From Luteolibacter sp. (lineage in GTDB: Bacteria > Verrucomicrobiota > Verrucomicrobiia > Verrucomicrobiales > Akkermansiaceae), in NCBI GenBank assembly GCA_030696085.1, contig JAUYNL010000081.1, positions 1-64,000 on the forward strand: a DNA stretch of 64,000 nt. Reading direction: 5' to 3'. This document shows, piece by piece, positions 46,822-56,827 of the stretch (positions within the stretch are counted from its first letter, which is position 1; every line of letters starts with the position of its first letter). Both the position numbers and the translations under genes were made by a program. A model generated the notes under the pieces. That model ran no database searches. It was not told the origin of the DNA and worked only from the letters and a program-made list of their open reading frames with translations.

Positions 46822-48197
46822 GCGGGTGTGCCGGAGCGATGCGGCCGGGAAAGGAACGATGCGCGGATGAAGAAGGTCTGCGGCAGACCGGCCATGATGC
46901 CGAAGATCATGCCCGCCAGGCGCTCGTAAAAGGGATTGGAGGTGGCCGATTCGCTCAGGAAACAAGCGACCGCCACCACCGGCAGGAAGGCCAGCCAGAT
47001 ATCGGGGCCGGGCAGGTGGGCGTTTGCGGCGGCGGCGCGCAGTGATTGCACGGCGGTGCCGCCGAAGAGCAGCAGGTGGCCGATCACGCCGATCACGCCG
47101 CCGGAAAACAAGGCATAAGTCCATGTCGAGTGGCCGGCGAACCAGACATCATCTCCCAATTCCGCATTTTCCGGATAGACGAGCCGGAGCTCCGGCAGAT
47201 AGGCCGAGTTCCAGGTGTAGGATGCGCCGATGCCCATGCCATGGACGAAGCGCACGGGATCACGCGAGAGGATCTTGACGATGTCCTCCGCCTCGGCGCG
47301 GCGGGTCATCCATGAAACGTCCATGGTGATGTTCCGGTCCCCGGCATGGTGGAAAAGACGCTCGTTCCAGCGCTCGATCAGGGCCGGCCATGCGGCGGCT
47401 GCGATGCCCAGCGCGGCGATGCCAAGCCCGGCGACCACCGCGAGCGGCAGTAATTTGTGTGGCAGGTGCCGCCACTCGAAAATCCGCCAATGGCAGCCGA
47501 GCGCGAAGCACAGGAAAGTGGCGGCGGCGGATGCCAGCACCGGAAACATCAGCGCGCGCGTGACGGTGATGAGGATGCCCGCCGCGAGCAGGCCGCATGC
47601 GGGCACCAGCATGGGATGAAAGCGCGGGCGCAGCAACAGCGCGCAGCCGATCCACGCCGCCAGCCAGTTGGTGGCCGGACTGAGCACCTCCACCCGCACG
47701 CTTTCCAGCGAGACCTCCTTGAAGAGAAAACCATGGACCACGCGCCAGACGATGTTGATGCAGGCGACCGCCAGCACCGGCGCGACGATGCGGGAGGCGG
47801 GCAGGCCGCTGCAGGCCGCGATGTGGGCCGCCGCCATGCCCGCGAGGCAGAGGCCGAAGGGCAGGCCGGTGCGCAGCGAGCGGCCGGGATCCACGCCGTG
47901 GAGGAAGGCGTTGGCTGCTAGAAAGGCGATCAGGACCGCCCATAACCACAACATCCACGCGCCGGGCCGCACCGTGAGATGACGCCAGCCGAGCGCGAGG
48001 ATTCCGCACACCGACATCACGCACAGCGCGAGAAACAACAACTGGTCGATGCCCGATCCGCCGGAGGCCTCGCGATCAACCGAGGCGCGGTAGTCGAAGG
48101 CGAAGGAAAACATGAACAGCCACAGCAAACGCCCGATCCATGGCGCGGCTGGAGACAGCGGCACCCGCACGGGATCGGCGTGGTCGGTTTCGTTCAT
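46818..48197 (-). CDS. O-antigen ligase/polymerase-like membrane protein
   Basis: A 459-residue protein with about eleven membrane helices and a large extracytoplasmic loop (about 290-370: …HAGDRNITMDVSWMTRR… GMGIGASYTWNS…), the layout of WaaL/Wzy-type enzymes. The GHSTWTYALFSGGVIG motif after the loop, with its His, is typical. It would join or polymerise glycan chains on the periplasmic face. ATG 48197 is chosen; upstream open sequence overlaps the epimerase gene. Start and stop overlaps show tight coupling with its neighbours. Confidence 0.8.
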   Translation of the reverse strand: MNETDHADPVRVPLSPAAPWIGRLLWLFMFSFAFDYRASVDREASGGSGIDQLLFLALCVMSVCGILALGWRHLTVRPGAWMLWLWAVLIAFLAANAFLHGVDPGRSLRTGLPFGLCLAGMAAAHIAACSGLPASRIVAPVLAVACINIVWRVVHGFLFKEVSLESVRVEVLSPATNWLAAWIGCALLLRPRFHPMLVPACGLLAAGILITVTRALMFPVLASAAATFLCFALGCHWRIFEWRHLPHKLLPLAVVAGLGIAALGIAAAAWPALIERWNERLFHHAGDRNITMDVSWMTRRAEAEDIVKILSRDPVRFVHGMGIGASYTWNSAYLPELRLVYPENAELGDDVWFAGHSTWTYALFSGGVIGVIGHLLLFGGTAVQSLRAAAANAHLPGPDIWLAFLPVVAVACFLSESATSNPFYERLAGMIFGIMAGLPQTFFIRASFLSRPHRSGTPA

Positions 48198-48211
48198 GTG
48201 GAAAGCGGCTC

Positions 48212-49255
48212 TTAACGGCCGCGCCAGGCCTCGACGATCTGGCCGATGGTTTCCTCCAGCGAGATGGTGATGTCCCAGGCGGGATAGTGGGCGCGCATCT
48301 TGTCGAGATTGGAGATATAACAAATGTGATCGCCGATGCGGTTCTCATCCACATAACTGTAAACCTGTTCGCGGCCGGAGAATTTCCCGGCGATTTCGAA
48401 GGCCTCCCAGATCGAGCAGGAATTGGCGCGGCCGCCGCCGATGTTATAAACCTCGGCGCAGCGCGGGGCCTTGATGAACTCCTCGATGAAGCGGGCGACA
48501 TCGTGCGAGTGGATGTTGTCGCGCACCTGTTTTCCCTGATAGCCGAAGACCTTGTATTCGCGGCCTTCGAGGTTGCATTTCACCAGATAACTCAGGAAAC
48601 CGTGCAGCTCCACGCCGGAGTGGTTCGGACCGGTCAGGCAGCCGCCGCGCAGGCAGCAGGTGGGCATGTCGAAATAGCGCCCGTATTCCTGGACCATCAC
48701 ATCGGCCGCCACTTTCGACGCGCCGAACAAGGAGTGCTTCGACTGGTCGATGGGAAAATTCTCGTCGATGCCACCGGCGAAGGCGGGATCGTCATAGTCC
48801 CAGCGGGTTTTGAGTTCCTTGAGCGCGATCGAGTTGGGCCGGTCGCCATAGACCTTGTTGGTGGACATGTGGACGAAGGGCGAGTCCGGGCAGGCGCGGC
48901 GGGCGGATTCGAGCAGGTTGAGGGTGCCGACGGCGTTGGTGTCGAAGTCATCGAAGGGGATGGCGGCGGCGCGGTCGTGGGACGGCTGGGCGGCGGTGTG
49001 GACGATGGCATCCGGGCGCAGGGCGGCGAGAAGGTCGAGCACGCCCTGGCGGTCGCGGATGTCGAGTTCATGGTGGTGGAAGCCGGGGATTTCCTGTTGC
49101 AGGCGCTGCTGGTTCCAGCGGGTATCACCTTGAGGACCGAAAAACCCGGCGCGCTGGTTGTTATCCACGCCGTGGATTTCCCAACCGAGGCGGGAGAAGT
49201 GGATGCAGACTTCTGAACCGATGAGACCGGAGGAACCGGTGACGAGGAGTTTCAT
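48212..49255 (-). CDS. NAD-dependent nucleotide-sugar epimerase (CDP-paratose 2-epimerase-like)
   Basis: A 347-residue extended SDR enzyme. The nucleotide-binding loop is [11 protein letters not shown]. The [22 protein letters not shown] segment has Phe where most SDRs have the catalytic Tyr, a feature I recall as usual in the CDP-tyvelose/paratose epimerase branch. [20 protein letters not shown] and [16 protein letters not shown] also match that branch. It supplies an unusual hexose for the glycan. ATG 49255 directly precedes the Rossmann motif. Confidence 0.85.
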   Translation of the reverse strand: MKLLVTGSSGLIGSEVCIHFSRLGWEIHGVDNNQRAGFFGPQGDTRWNQQRLQQEIPGFHHHELDIRDRQGVLDLLAALRPDAIVHTAAQPSHDRAAAIPFDDFDTNAVGTLNLLESARRACPDSPFVHMSTNKVYGDRPNSIALKELKTRWDYDDPAFAGGIDENFPIDQSKHSLFGASKVAADVMVQEYGRYFDMPTCCLRGGCLTGPNHSGVELHGFLSYLVKCNLEGREYKVFGYQGKQVRDNIHSHDVARFIEEFIKAPRCAEVYNIGGGRANSCSIWEAFEIAGKFSGREQVYSYVDENRIGDHICYISNLDKMRAHYPAWDITISLEETIGQIVEAWRGR

Positions 49256-49277
49256 GATGTTAGGTGGTGGGTGGAGA

Positions 49278-50462
49278 TCAGGTGGAGGCGTCATGCAGGG
49301 CGCTTGCGAGGCTCGCGCCGCGGTCGGACCAATGGAAGGTGTCGCGGCATTTCGCGAGGGCGGAGCGGGCGGCGGCATTGAGGATGTCCGGCGAGTCGAT
49401 GTGTTTGGCGACGGCGGCGGCGAGGGTGGCCGGATCGGCCGCGCTGATGGTATCGGTGCCCGGCACGAGCGGCAGGCCGCTGAGTGCGGCATCGATGGAT
49501 GCGAGTGGCAGGCCGCGAAAGATGTAGTCGAGGGCCTTGAGCTTGAATCCGCCGCCGAGGGCTTCCGGGATCAGGCCGATGCGGGTGTTTTCCAGAAAGG
49601 GTTCCATGCTCGGGACATTGGCATGAAAACGAGCCCAGGGATGGAGCTGGGAGAGACGCTGGAAATAGGGCGGATGTGCCTTGCCGACGACGACGAATTC
49701 GATGCCTGCGGCCTGGAAGGGTGCGGCTGCGGCGTTGAGGAAATCCTCCAGATTCCTGCGCTTTGCGATCCACTGGAAGGTGCCCGCCAGCACCACCCGG
49801 CGCGGCGTGGCGGCCCCGATGGTCGGCGGATCGGACGCCGGAATCAGCGCCGCATCATAACCTGGCGGCAGCACGCTGATCCGGCATTGCGGGAACGCAC
49901 TTTGGAATTGCGCGGCATCGCGCGGCGTGATGGCGGTGACCAGCCTGGCGCGGGCGACGAGGGTGTTTTCCAGACGGGCGTATTTCGCGGCATCCTTGCG
50001 CAGGGCGATGCGCAGCGGCAGCGATCCGCCGCGGTAGGACGCCACTTCGGGGCGCAGGCTGGCTTCGTGATTGTGCGCGATGTACGCGATGTGCGCTGGG
50101 TTTTCCACGGAAATTTCGTCCAGCGCCCAGGCGCAGGCGGCCTGGTCGATCACGATCCAGTCCCATGAACCCGCAGCCAGGATATCGCGCAGAGCACCGC
50201 GCATCTTCGGATTTCCGAGGCGGTCGGCATCACCGGGAAGGTGGGAGAGGATGCCTAGCAGGCGCTTGCGCGGGGGCGGGCCGGTGAGATGCCAGTGGAT
50301 CCCATCGCCGGAGTCCGGCGCGTCCTTCGCGGCGCGGTGGGTGAGCACATGGAGTTCGACGCCGCCCTGGCCGGCAAGCGAATGCAGCAGGCCGCGGCTG
50401 TAGATCAACTCTCCGCTGTCTGCGGGTCGCGGGTCCTGGCGGGTGATCCAAAGGCAGCGCAT
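49278..50462 (-). CDS. Glycosyltransferase (GT4-like)
   Basis: A 394-residue GT-B glycosyltransferase: N-terminal acceptor domain ([20 protein letters not shown]), [20 protein letters not shown] at the start of the donor domain, and [20 protein letters not shown] as donor site. The start ATG 50462 shares one base with the stop of the preceding glycosyltransferase gene (TGATG), implying coupled translation. Confidence 0.82.
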   Translation of the reverse strand: MRCLWITRQDPRPADSGELIYSRGLLHSLAGQGGVELHVLTHRAAKDAPDSGDGIHWHLTGPPPRKRLLGILSHLPGDADRLGNPKMRGALRDILAAGSWDWIVIDQAACAWALDEISVENPAHIAYIAHNHEASLRPEVASYRGGSLPLRIALRKDAAKYARLENTLVARARLVTAITPRDAAQFQSAFPQCRISVLPPGYDAALIPASDPPTIGAATPRRVVLAGTFQWIAKRRNLEDFLNAAAAPFQAAGIEFVVVGKAHPPYFQRLSQLHPWARFHANVPSMEPFLENTRIGLIPEALGGGFKLKALDYIFRGLPLASIDAALSGLPLVPGTDTISAADPATLAAAVAKHIDSPDILNAAARSALAKCRDTFHWSDRGASLASALHDAST

Positions 50463-51664
50463 CAATGGGTGGAGGAAAGGATTCGCTCGAAAGTGGTGGC
50501 GGTGAGCTCGATGGGAAAGGTGCGCTCGGCATAATCGCGGGCGTTGCGGCCCAGTTCGGCGCGGGTTTCCGGAGACTCGCGCAATTCGCGGGCGGCGTCG
50601 AGGAAGCCATTGATATCGCCCGGCGGCACGATCCGTCCGGCCTTGTTTTCGCTGACGATGCGGGCGGCGAGGTTGTCCGGCGGCACGGCCAGCAGGAGTG
50701 GGCGGCCCGCGCAGAGGTAGCTGAGGGTTTTGGACGGCACCGAGAAGGTTCCCGCGCCGTCGTCCAGCAGACCCACGAGCACATCGCCGGTGGCGAGCAC
50801 CGCAGGCAGCTCGGTGAAGGGCTGATAAGGCAGCAGGAGGAGATTTCCAAGACCTTCGGCGGCGGCCTCGCGGTGCAGCCAGTCGGCACCGATTCCCTCC
50901 GAGACGACGACGATCCTCACTTCCGGATCGTCGCGGTGTTGGCGGGCGAGATCCAGCAGCATGCGCGGGTTGTGTTTCATGCCGATGGTGCCGGAGTAGA
51001 GGAAAACAAAGCGCTCGTGAAGGCCGTGGCGGCGTGCCCATGGATTGTCGCGCGGCAGCTCCGGCAGTTCCTCGATGAGCGCCCAGTTCGGGACGACGTC
51101 GATTTTTTCCGCTCCGATGCCGAAACTGTCACCGAGAATTGGTTTGAAATCCCCGGTGATGGCCACCACGCGGGCGCTGCGCTGGAACTGGAGGCGGTCG
51201 AGCCTGCGGTAGTAGGCCCCCACCCAGGCCCCGACAACCGGCAGTTTCCGGCGCAAGAGTTGATCGACCGCGAGGCTGTAGAAATCCTGGATCCAGAAGT
51301 AAAACCGGCCGCCGGATGCCACGGTGGCATCGAGGATGGGTTGCTGCGATTCTGTAGGAGTATTGCCGGAGAGCACCGCATCCGGCCGCCATTTGCGGAT
51401 GAAACGTGCGGCGCTCCGGCCGTAGCCGACTTCCATCTGGCGGCGGCGGATGAACGAATACTTGTAGCGCGGATAACGTGGATCCATCCGGATTTCCCGG
51501 AACTCCAGGCCCGGCGGATCATCCGCCTGGCGCGCCAGATTTCCCCGCGGGGTTTGCAGCGCACCGGCGAAAGCGTGCGCCACCTCATGACCGCGTGCCG
51601 CGAGGGCACGGCTGAGGGAGATCGGAAACGCATGTCCGGCGTAATCGTGGATCAGGATTCTCAT
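50462..51664 (-). CDS. Glycosyltransferase (WbuB-like GT4)
   Basis: A 400-residue glycosyltransferase. The N-terminus MRILIHDYAGHAFPISLSRALA and the donor-domain segments FLYSGTIGMKHNPRMLLDLA and VPSKTLSYLCAGRPLLLAVP are typical of WbuB-type enzymes that add amino sugars to O-antigen precursors. ATG 51664 is the sensible start. It is the first gene of a run of five with overlapping or near-touching ends. Confidence 0.85.
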   Translation of the reverse strand: MRILIHDYAGHAFPISLSRALAARGHEVAHAFAGALQTPRGNLARQADDPPGLEFREIRMDPRYPRYKYSFIRRRQMEVGYGRSAARFIRKWRPDAVLSGNTPTESQQPILDATVASGGRFYFWIQDFYSLAVDQLLRRKLPVVGAWVGAYYRRLDRLQFQRSARVVAITGDFKPILGDSFGIGAEKIDVVPNWALIEELPELPRDNPWARRHGLHERFVFLYSGTIGMKHNPRMLLDLARQHRDDPEVRIVVVSEGIGADWLHREAAAEGLGNLLLLPYQPFTELPAVLATGDVLVGLLDDGAGTFSVPSKTLSYLCAGRPLLLAVPPDNLAARIVSENKAGRIVPPGDINGFLDAARELRESPETRAELGRNARDYAERTFPIELTATTFERILSSTH

Positions 51665-51782
51665 CAAAAAAAGGGGGGCGGGCCTCAGCCCGGCCAGCGC
51701 CGTGATTGTGCCTGATGGGGCATTGAGCGACAATCACATCGCTTCACGCAATCGCGTAGGAAACAGGCTGGATGGAAATTCG

Positions 51783-52871
51783 TTATTTGGAGCGACATTC
51801 TTCAAGGTCGCTGAGCCAGACCGTCAGATGCTCCTCCTCCCCGGCTCCCACCCAGCCATAGCGGATGAGCGCTTCGTAGCAGCGTTCCATCATCGACGGG
51901 ATGTCCGTGGTATTTCCGAAATCCAGCTCCACGAGAGTCTTGCGAATCGCGTGATTGTGCTGATATCCGGGGATCTCGTCACAGAAATCGCGGTGCAGGC
52001 TGTGGTCGTTGCGCTCCTGCCAGACCGTGGAGCCATGAAACATCACCGGATGGCCGAGATGGTGAAGGATTCTTTGCGCCACAAAACTTCTCCAAATATC
52101 AGTCATTCGGAAGCTACAGTGCGCCGGCAGATACAAGAGGGGGAAAACCTGCTCAAAGAAGGTGGTGTTCTGGCTGTTGAAAGGGCACCAGGCTCCGTCG
52201 CGCAGGGCCACGGCCCGGACGCCTGGATTGAAATCGAAGGGCAGCGGGAAAAGCATTCGGTAAACCGCATCCACATCGGGATTCGCATCCGCCAGGCCTT
52301 GTTGCAGCGGACACTCGATTTCCATGATTTCCGCAGGGACGGGGGGCGTTTCACGGGCATGATCGATCGGCAGCCCCCGCGGATAGATGAATGATTCCGA
52401 GAAATACGCATACACATTCACCCATCCCTCGTGATCGACGGGACGGCAGGCGCTGCGGGAAACACGCGGCAGCCAGAAGGTTTCGCGCGGGAAGTTGTCA
52501 TCGTCCGTTTCCACAATCACCCTCGCGCCCGCGGCGATGGCGTTGAGGTAAGCGATGTTCTTACGGGCATAGGAGCGGACGGGGCAGAGTCTTCCGAGTT
52601 GATGGAGTCCGGATTGCTGCGCCGCGACTGATAGAAAGCGGCAGCCCTCCAGTTCGAAATCCGCGGGGCTTTTGGTGTCTCCGGCCACGACGAAATCCCA
52701 ATCATGGGCGATGGCACCGGCGGCCAGGGATTTGAGAACGGGATTGGGAGCTGAGATGCTGGTGACGACGAGGGCGGTTTTCAATGAGATGGCGGGGTGG
52801 TGGGTGATCAAAGACTGGGGGCATGGCCGGTGATCCGGATGCCCATGGGGAAAATGACGACCGGATTGCAT
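51783..52871 (-). CDS. STELLO/DUF288-like glycosyltransferase
   Basis: Up to 362 residues. The recognisable part starts near residue 30 (TALVVTSISAPNPVLKSLA) and includes the metal-binding VETDDDNFPRETFW and FNSQNTTFFE. This matches the STELLO family, GT-like proteins found in plants and in bacterial polysaccharide loci. The start is uncertain: ATG 52871 gives a Pro/His-rich extension, while a TTG at 52784 would begin exactly at the conserved region. It lies 9 bases after the TPR membrane protein gene if the longer form is used. Confidence 0.72.
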   Translation of the reverse strand: MQSGRHFPHGHPDHRPCPQSLITHHPAISLKTALVVTSISAPNPVLKSLAAGAIAHDWDFVVAGDTKSPADFELEGCRFLSVAAQQSGLHQLGRLCPVRSYARKNIAYLNAIAAGARVIVETDDDNFPRETFWLPRVSRSACRPVDHEGWVNVYAYFSESFIYPRGLPIDHARETPPVPAEIMEIECPLQQGLADANPDVDAVYRMLFPLPFDFNPGVRAVALRDGAWCPFNSQNTTFFEQVFPLLYLPAHCSFRMTDIWRSFVAQRILHHLGHPVMFHGSTVWQERNDHSLHRDFCDEIPGYQHNHAIRKTLVELDFGNTTDIPSMMERCYEALIRYGWVGAGEEEHLTVWLSDLEECRSK

Positions 52872-52880
52872 GGATCGGGT

Positions 52881-54671
52881 TCAGCGGGCGGGTGGCGGCC
52901 ACCGGGATGCCGGTTGCTCGAGCAATGCGAGTTGTTCAAGGATGGTCTTGTTCCCCCGGTGGATCGAGAGCCCGCGTTCGAGGGTGGAACGGGCTTTATC
53001 GGGGTTTCCCTGATCCTTGTAGATTCGCGCCAAAAGGATGACGGAGCGTAGATGCAGGGGACGGCCGGTGAATTCGAAATTCAATGCTTCCCGGCAAAAT
53101 TGGGCCGCATCCTCCATCCGCCCGGGGCGTGATGACAGGATTTCAGCAAGCTCCACCAGGGAAGCTGATTTGAAATTCGCGCCAAGCTCCGGCAAGCGGA
53201 GAACCCTTTGATAGAGCTTCTCGGATTCAGCATAATCACCACGCGCGCCAGCAATGCGGGCCATGGTGAGCATCGCGTGCTGGTTCCATGGAGCTTCCCG
53301 GATTGCTTCTGCGGCGAGGGGCTGCGCCTGATCGATGTATCCCGCTTGATAGAGCATGCCGGCCGCGCAGGCTTTGGACTGGTACTGAAACGGCCGGGTT
53401 TCCGACATCAGGATGACCAGCTTGATGGGATCCTGCCACACGCCCGCCCAATAGCGGAAGTATGCGCCGCAGGCCGGGAGGCGGTAAACCAGCAGCAATA
53501 CCAGCAAGGCCGCGAGCACTGGAATGCCGGACTCCGCCCCCGGCCGTCGGCTTTGGAACTCACGGAACAAACGCCCGCACACCATGGCAAACGCCATGGC
53601 CAGCCCGATCGATGGAATGGTTAGATAGGCGTCATTGATCGGTCCGTTGAAACCGGGCAGGAAATTTCCGGCAGGCAGGCTGGCGAGCACGAAAAACAGC
53701 AACCCATACGAAATCCCGGGAAACCTCCTCCATGTGAAAACCGCCGTTCCCAGCATCGATGCGAGAAAAAGCCATCCGAATGCAAGTGCGGCGGCCGATG
53801 CCGAACGCAGCCATGCATAACTTCCCAGCAGTTCGAGGTGCCCGAACGGGAAGATCCACATCAGGAAATGCCGCCACAGGAACCAGGGTGCGGAAAGACT
53901 GAGATGGTGGGCCCGGGTATCGGGTGAGAACGCCGAATGGAAGTCTTTCACCGCGATGGCCTTGGCCGAAAACTGATGGCGGATGACGAGAAACGCCACC
54001 GCCACGAGCGCGTAGGAACCGTATTGGACCAGTCTTTTCCGGTCGATGGTGAAACGGCGCTCCTGCAGGTCGCGAAGGAGGAGCAGGCACGGAATCATGA
54101 TCATCGATTCATAACAGAGCAGCGCGCTGGCGAAGAAGACCACGCTGGCCGCCAATGATCCAGCCGAAGGGAGTTTCGCCGACCGCTCATGGAAGTGGAA
54201 CACACAGGCGAAGAAGAAAATTCCGACACTGATATTGGCGCAGCTCAACCAAATGGCCGTGGAGGCGCATGTGGGACTCAGCGCCCAAACCGCGGTGGCG
54301 AGCAGGGCGGTGACCGTTGATTTCAGACAGATCGCGGCGATTCGATAGACCCCGGCGATGGATGCGAGAAACGCGGACAAGCCGAGCCAGTGCCATGCGG
54401 GGAGATTCTCCCTCAGCGGAGCCGCCACCATGAAAAGCGCGTTTTTGAAGGGGCGGAAGAAATAGAACGCGTCCAGATTGAAAATCTCCGCCCAGTGCGA
54501 GAAACCGGCCGATCTCTTCAACTGGGGAACATCGTCCTGGAATGGCAGGGAATGCATGGCCGGCCATGTGCAGAACACGGCAAGAAGCAGAATGGCTAAC
54601 AGTGCGGCAAGAGCTCCTTTCGAGCCCGGCTGCAAGGTTTCCAACCTCTCCGGGCAGGGACCTGGTGACAT
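52881..54671 (-). CDS. Polytopic membrane protein with C-terminal TPR repeats
   Basis: A 596-residue protein with about ten membrane helices in its first 420 residues, then soluble TPR-like repeats (about 430-590: AGYIDQAQPLAAEAIREAP, GDYAESEKLYQRVLRL, GNPDKARSTLERGLSIHRGN). The arrangement recalls TMTC-type O-mannosyltransferase-like proteins (GT-C fold plus TPR). The catalytic acid in the first loop may be in FQDDVPQLKRS. ATG 54671 is chosen over a GTG at 54686. Confidence 0.72.
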   Translation of the reverse strand: MSPGPCPERLETLQPGSKGALAALLAILLLAVFCTWPAMHSLPFQDDVPQLKRSAGFSHWAEIFNLDAFYFFRPFKNALFMVAAPLRENLPAWHWLGLSAFLASIAGVYRIAAICLKSTVTALLATAVWALSPTCASTAIWLSCANISVGIFFFACVFHFHERSAKLPSAGSLAASVVFFASALLCYESMIMIPCLLLLRDLQERRFTIDRKRLVQYGSYALVAVAFLVIRHQFSAKAIAVKDFHSAFSPDTRAHHLSLSAPWFLWRHFLMWIFPFGHLELLGSYAWLRSASAAALAFGWLFLASMLGTAVFTWRRFPGISYGLLFFVLASLPAGNFLPGFNGPINDAYLTIPSIGLAMAFAMVCGRLFREFQSRRPGAESGIPVLAALLVLLLVYRLPACGAYFRYWAGVWQDPIKLVILMSETRPFQYQSKACAAGMLYQAGYIDQAQPLAAEAIREAPWNQHAMLTMARIAGARGDYAESEKLYQRVLRLPELGANFKSASLVELAEILSSRPGRMEDAAQFCREALNFEFTGRPLHLRSVILLARIYKDQGNPDKARSTLERGLSIHRGNKTILEQLALLEQPASRWPPPAR

Positions 54672-54702
54672 GGAAGCAACTTTCACGGTTTGGTTTTACG
54701 CA

Positions 54703-56343
54703 TCATCCATGCGGGGTGACAGGATACATCCGGTTGGTGGAGCGGGACGCCGGCGGAGTCCGGGCGCGGTATGCCTCAAGAGCCGCCGCCATTTTACCAG
54801 CCGCTTCCGGCGAGGTGCCGTAGAAGACGACCTTGTCACTGCCGCAGATCAAATTGTCACCGAGAGCCCACGTTTCCACCGGGATGAGAGTTTCCGGCAA
54901 TTGATCGGGCGGGAGGTACCAGCTCGGATAACAAATCACATAATCCGTGCGGGTTTCCTCAAGGCGGGCCTTCAGAATGTTAGAACCGTAGGTGCGGTTG
55001 CGCTTGGCCCTGGTCAGGCGGTTGTCGCCGAGACCGTAGAGATCCAGCACCCGCGCGGAGGTGAGGAAGGACACCGCGCCAAGATCGTTCACGGCGACAC
55101 GCGCCCCATTCCCAAGGTGACGGGTGACCAAGGCCATTTGGAGTTGCTGATCACGGATGTTGGCGGCCGCATGCACGATCTCGCCCGTTGCCCGGACTGA
55201 CCGCCAGGCCAATGGGAGCGTGGTGAACGCAAGGATCACATAAACGGAAAGCGACAGCGCGAGAGGGAGTTTCCTCATCCAATCTTGCAGCGGCGGCAGC
55301 AGGACGGAGGCGGCGATCAGGCCGAGAATGACGAGGTAGCCTTCGTAGCGGTAGAACCACCCCAACTGCGCGAGCTGCAGGTGGATCAAGATCATCGCAA
55401 ACACGGAAACCGGAAGCCAAGTCAGCTTTTTCCCGCGCCACTTGCCGCCGAAGATCCGTATTCCGGCTGCGACAAGCAAAAGCAGGCACAGAACGAGAAC
55501 ATATTGGTTTTCCATCACTACTTGAAAGGCCTTGATTTTCCATACACCCGCCAGGTTTCCCTTCAACATCAGCGAATTCGGCAGGGCAAAGCCACCATGG
55601 GCCAGCGAATAGGCGGCAAAGGTGATGGCCGGCAGGGTCATGCCGGCTCCCAGTGCGAACGCGAATCTCCACCTCCGATGCCACGCCAGCCAGATCAGCA
55701 AGGGCGGAAGTGCGAAAAGCGACTCATAGCGGGCCCCCCCGGCAAGCAGGGCCCAGAGGAAAATCGCCCCCGGATTTTTTGAAGCGTTCCGCGAAACGGC
55801 CACCAGCGAACCAAAGAGACCCACCATGGTCCATGCGTGAAAGGTGTGCTCCATGCCTGTGGAAATGATCGGCAAGGTCGGCGCATAGGCCATGGCCAGG
55901 ATGCAGACCATCACCCGGCCCGCCTGAGCGACACCCACTGCCTTGAGCAGCGAATTCGAACGCTCGATGGTCAAGGCCCCGAACAGAGTCGCGAGGAGAG
56001 CGAATGTCCATGGCTGGGGGCCGGTCACGAGGAAAACCAGCGCCAACAGCAGCGTCCACAAGGGTGAGGAGCTGGCGGCGGAAAACTCTCCCGGGATGAT
56101 TCCGAACGTGCCGCTGGCAGCGATGTTTTTCGCCATGGTGCCATGGATGTAGGCGTCATCCACGGTGTAGCTGATTTCCCCCGTTCGGCTGTGAATGGCC
56201 CACCACATCCAGGCGGTGGCGAGGGAATAGACAAGCACCAGAGCCACCAGTCCCCGATCAAGGGGGAAGAATGAAAGACATGACGGGTGTCGCTTGGAAC
56301 CGGATTCGGATGCACTCATCAGTGTCATGCTGTCATCATTCAT
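54703..56343 (-). CDS. GT-C-like glycosyltransferase membrane protein
   Basis: A 546-residue protein with about eleven membrane helices. The first extracytoplasmic loop holds the acidic motif YTVDDAYIHGTMAKNIAASG, typical of lipid-sugar-dependent GT-C enzymes (ArnT/PMT-like). A soluble C-terminal domain (about 410-540) follows. ATG 56343 overlaps the stop of the secretion-operon gene at 56336 by eight bases, so this gene may be read from that operon even though its function fits the polysaccharide cluster. Confidence 0.75.
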   Translation of the reverse strand: MNDDSMTLMSASESGSKRHPSCLSFFPLDRGLVALVLVYSLATAWMWWAIHSRTGEISYTVDDAYIHGTMAKNIAASGTFGIIPGEFSAASSSPLWTLLLALVFLVTGPQPWTFALLATLFGALTIERSNSLLKAVGVAQAGRVMVCILAMAYAPTLPIISTGMEHTFHAWTMVGLFGSLVAVSRNASKNPGAIFLWALLAGGARYESLFALPPLLIWLAWHRRWRFAFALGAGMTLPAITFAAYSLAHGGFALPNSLMLKGNLAGVWKIKAFQVVMENQYVLVLCLLLLVAAGIRIFGGKWRGKKLTWLPVSVFAMILIHLQLAQLGWFYRYEGYLVILGLIAASVLLPPLQDWMRKLPLALSLSVYVILAFTTLPLAWRSVRATGEIVHAAANIRDQQLQMALVTRHLGNGARVAVNDLGAVSFLTSARVLDLYGLGDNRLTRAKRNRTYGSNILKARLEETRTDYVICYPSWYLPPDQLPETLIPVETWALGDNLICGSDKVVFYGTSPEAAGKMAAALEAYRARTPPASRSTNRMYPVTPHG

Positions 56344-56827
56344 GATCTGGCAGATCGACCGGCTCGGCGCGCGGCGGGAGCACGCCCAACTCGCTTTCAA
56401 GGCTGGTGAAGGGCCGGTCTTCGGTGACTGGCAGCGGGCGGAAGGATTCCGAGTGGGTATCGACGCGGAATTCCAGCTTCATCACATCGCGATTGGTTTC
56501 GGCCAATTGATCGAGCAGATCGCGGTTTTGATTTTGCAGGCTCTCCATCCGGGAAATGAGGGTCTCGTAGAACTGCTCTTGTCCGGCGGCCGGTGGGGCG
56601 GTCGGTTTTGGGTTCTTGGCGACGGCGGCGACGGCGGCCACCGGCTTGGAAACCACGGGTTGTGCGGCGGGCGCGGGCCGTTCCACAGGGACGGAGGGAA
56701 TGGAAACGGGCGCTCCGGCATCCAGTGCGGCGATGAATTCGCGCACGGACCACCAGTGGCTGAGACCAGCGGCGGACATGGCGGCGGTGGCGACACCGCA
56801 GAACAGTGGCAGAGTCGTGGGTTTCAT
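56336..56827 (-). CDS. Anchored hypothetical protein with coiled coil, end of secretion-like operon
   Basis: A 163-residue protein: N-terminal hydrophobic segment, Pro/Ala/Val-rich linker (about 45-80) and a heptad-like stretch (QFYETLISRMESLQNQNRDLLDQLAETNRDVMKLE, about 85-120). I do not recognise it. The layout (anchor, Pro-rich spacer, coiled coil) recalls PilO/GspM-type scaffold parts. Its ATG overlaps the preceding stop by four bases. Confidence 0.7.
   Translation of the reverse strand: MKPTTLPLFCGVATAAMSAAGLSHWWSVREFIAALDAGAPVSIPSVPVERPAPAAQPVVSKPVAAVAAVAKNPKPTAPPAAGQEQFYETLISRMESLQNQNRDLLDQLAETNRDVMKLEFRVDTHSESFRPLPVTEDRPFTSLESELGVLPPRAEPVDLPDHE

Noticed and set aside
46822-47124. Upstream extension of the GT4-like gene
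   Set aside because: It lies inside the O-antigen-ligase gene in another frame and is Arg/Pro-rich. The ATGA overlap at 46818-46821 gives the natural start.
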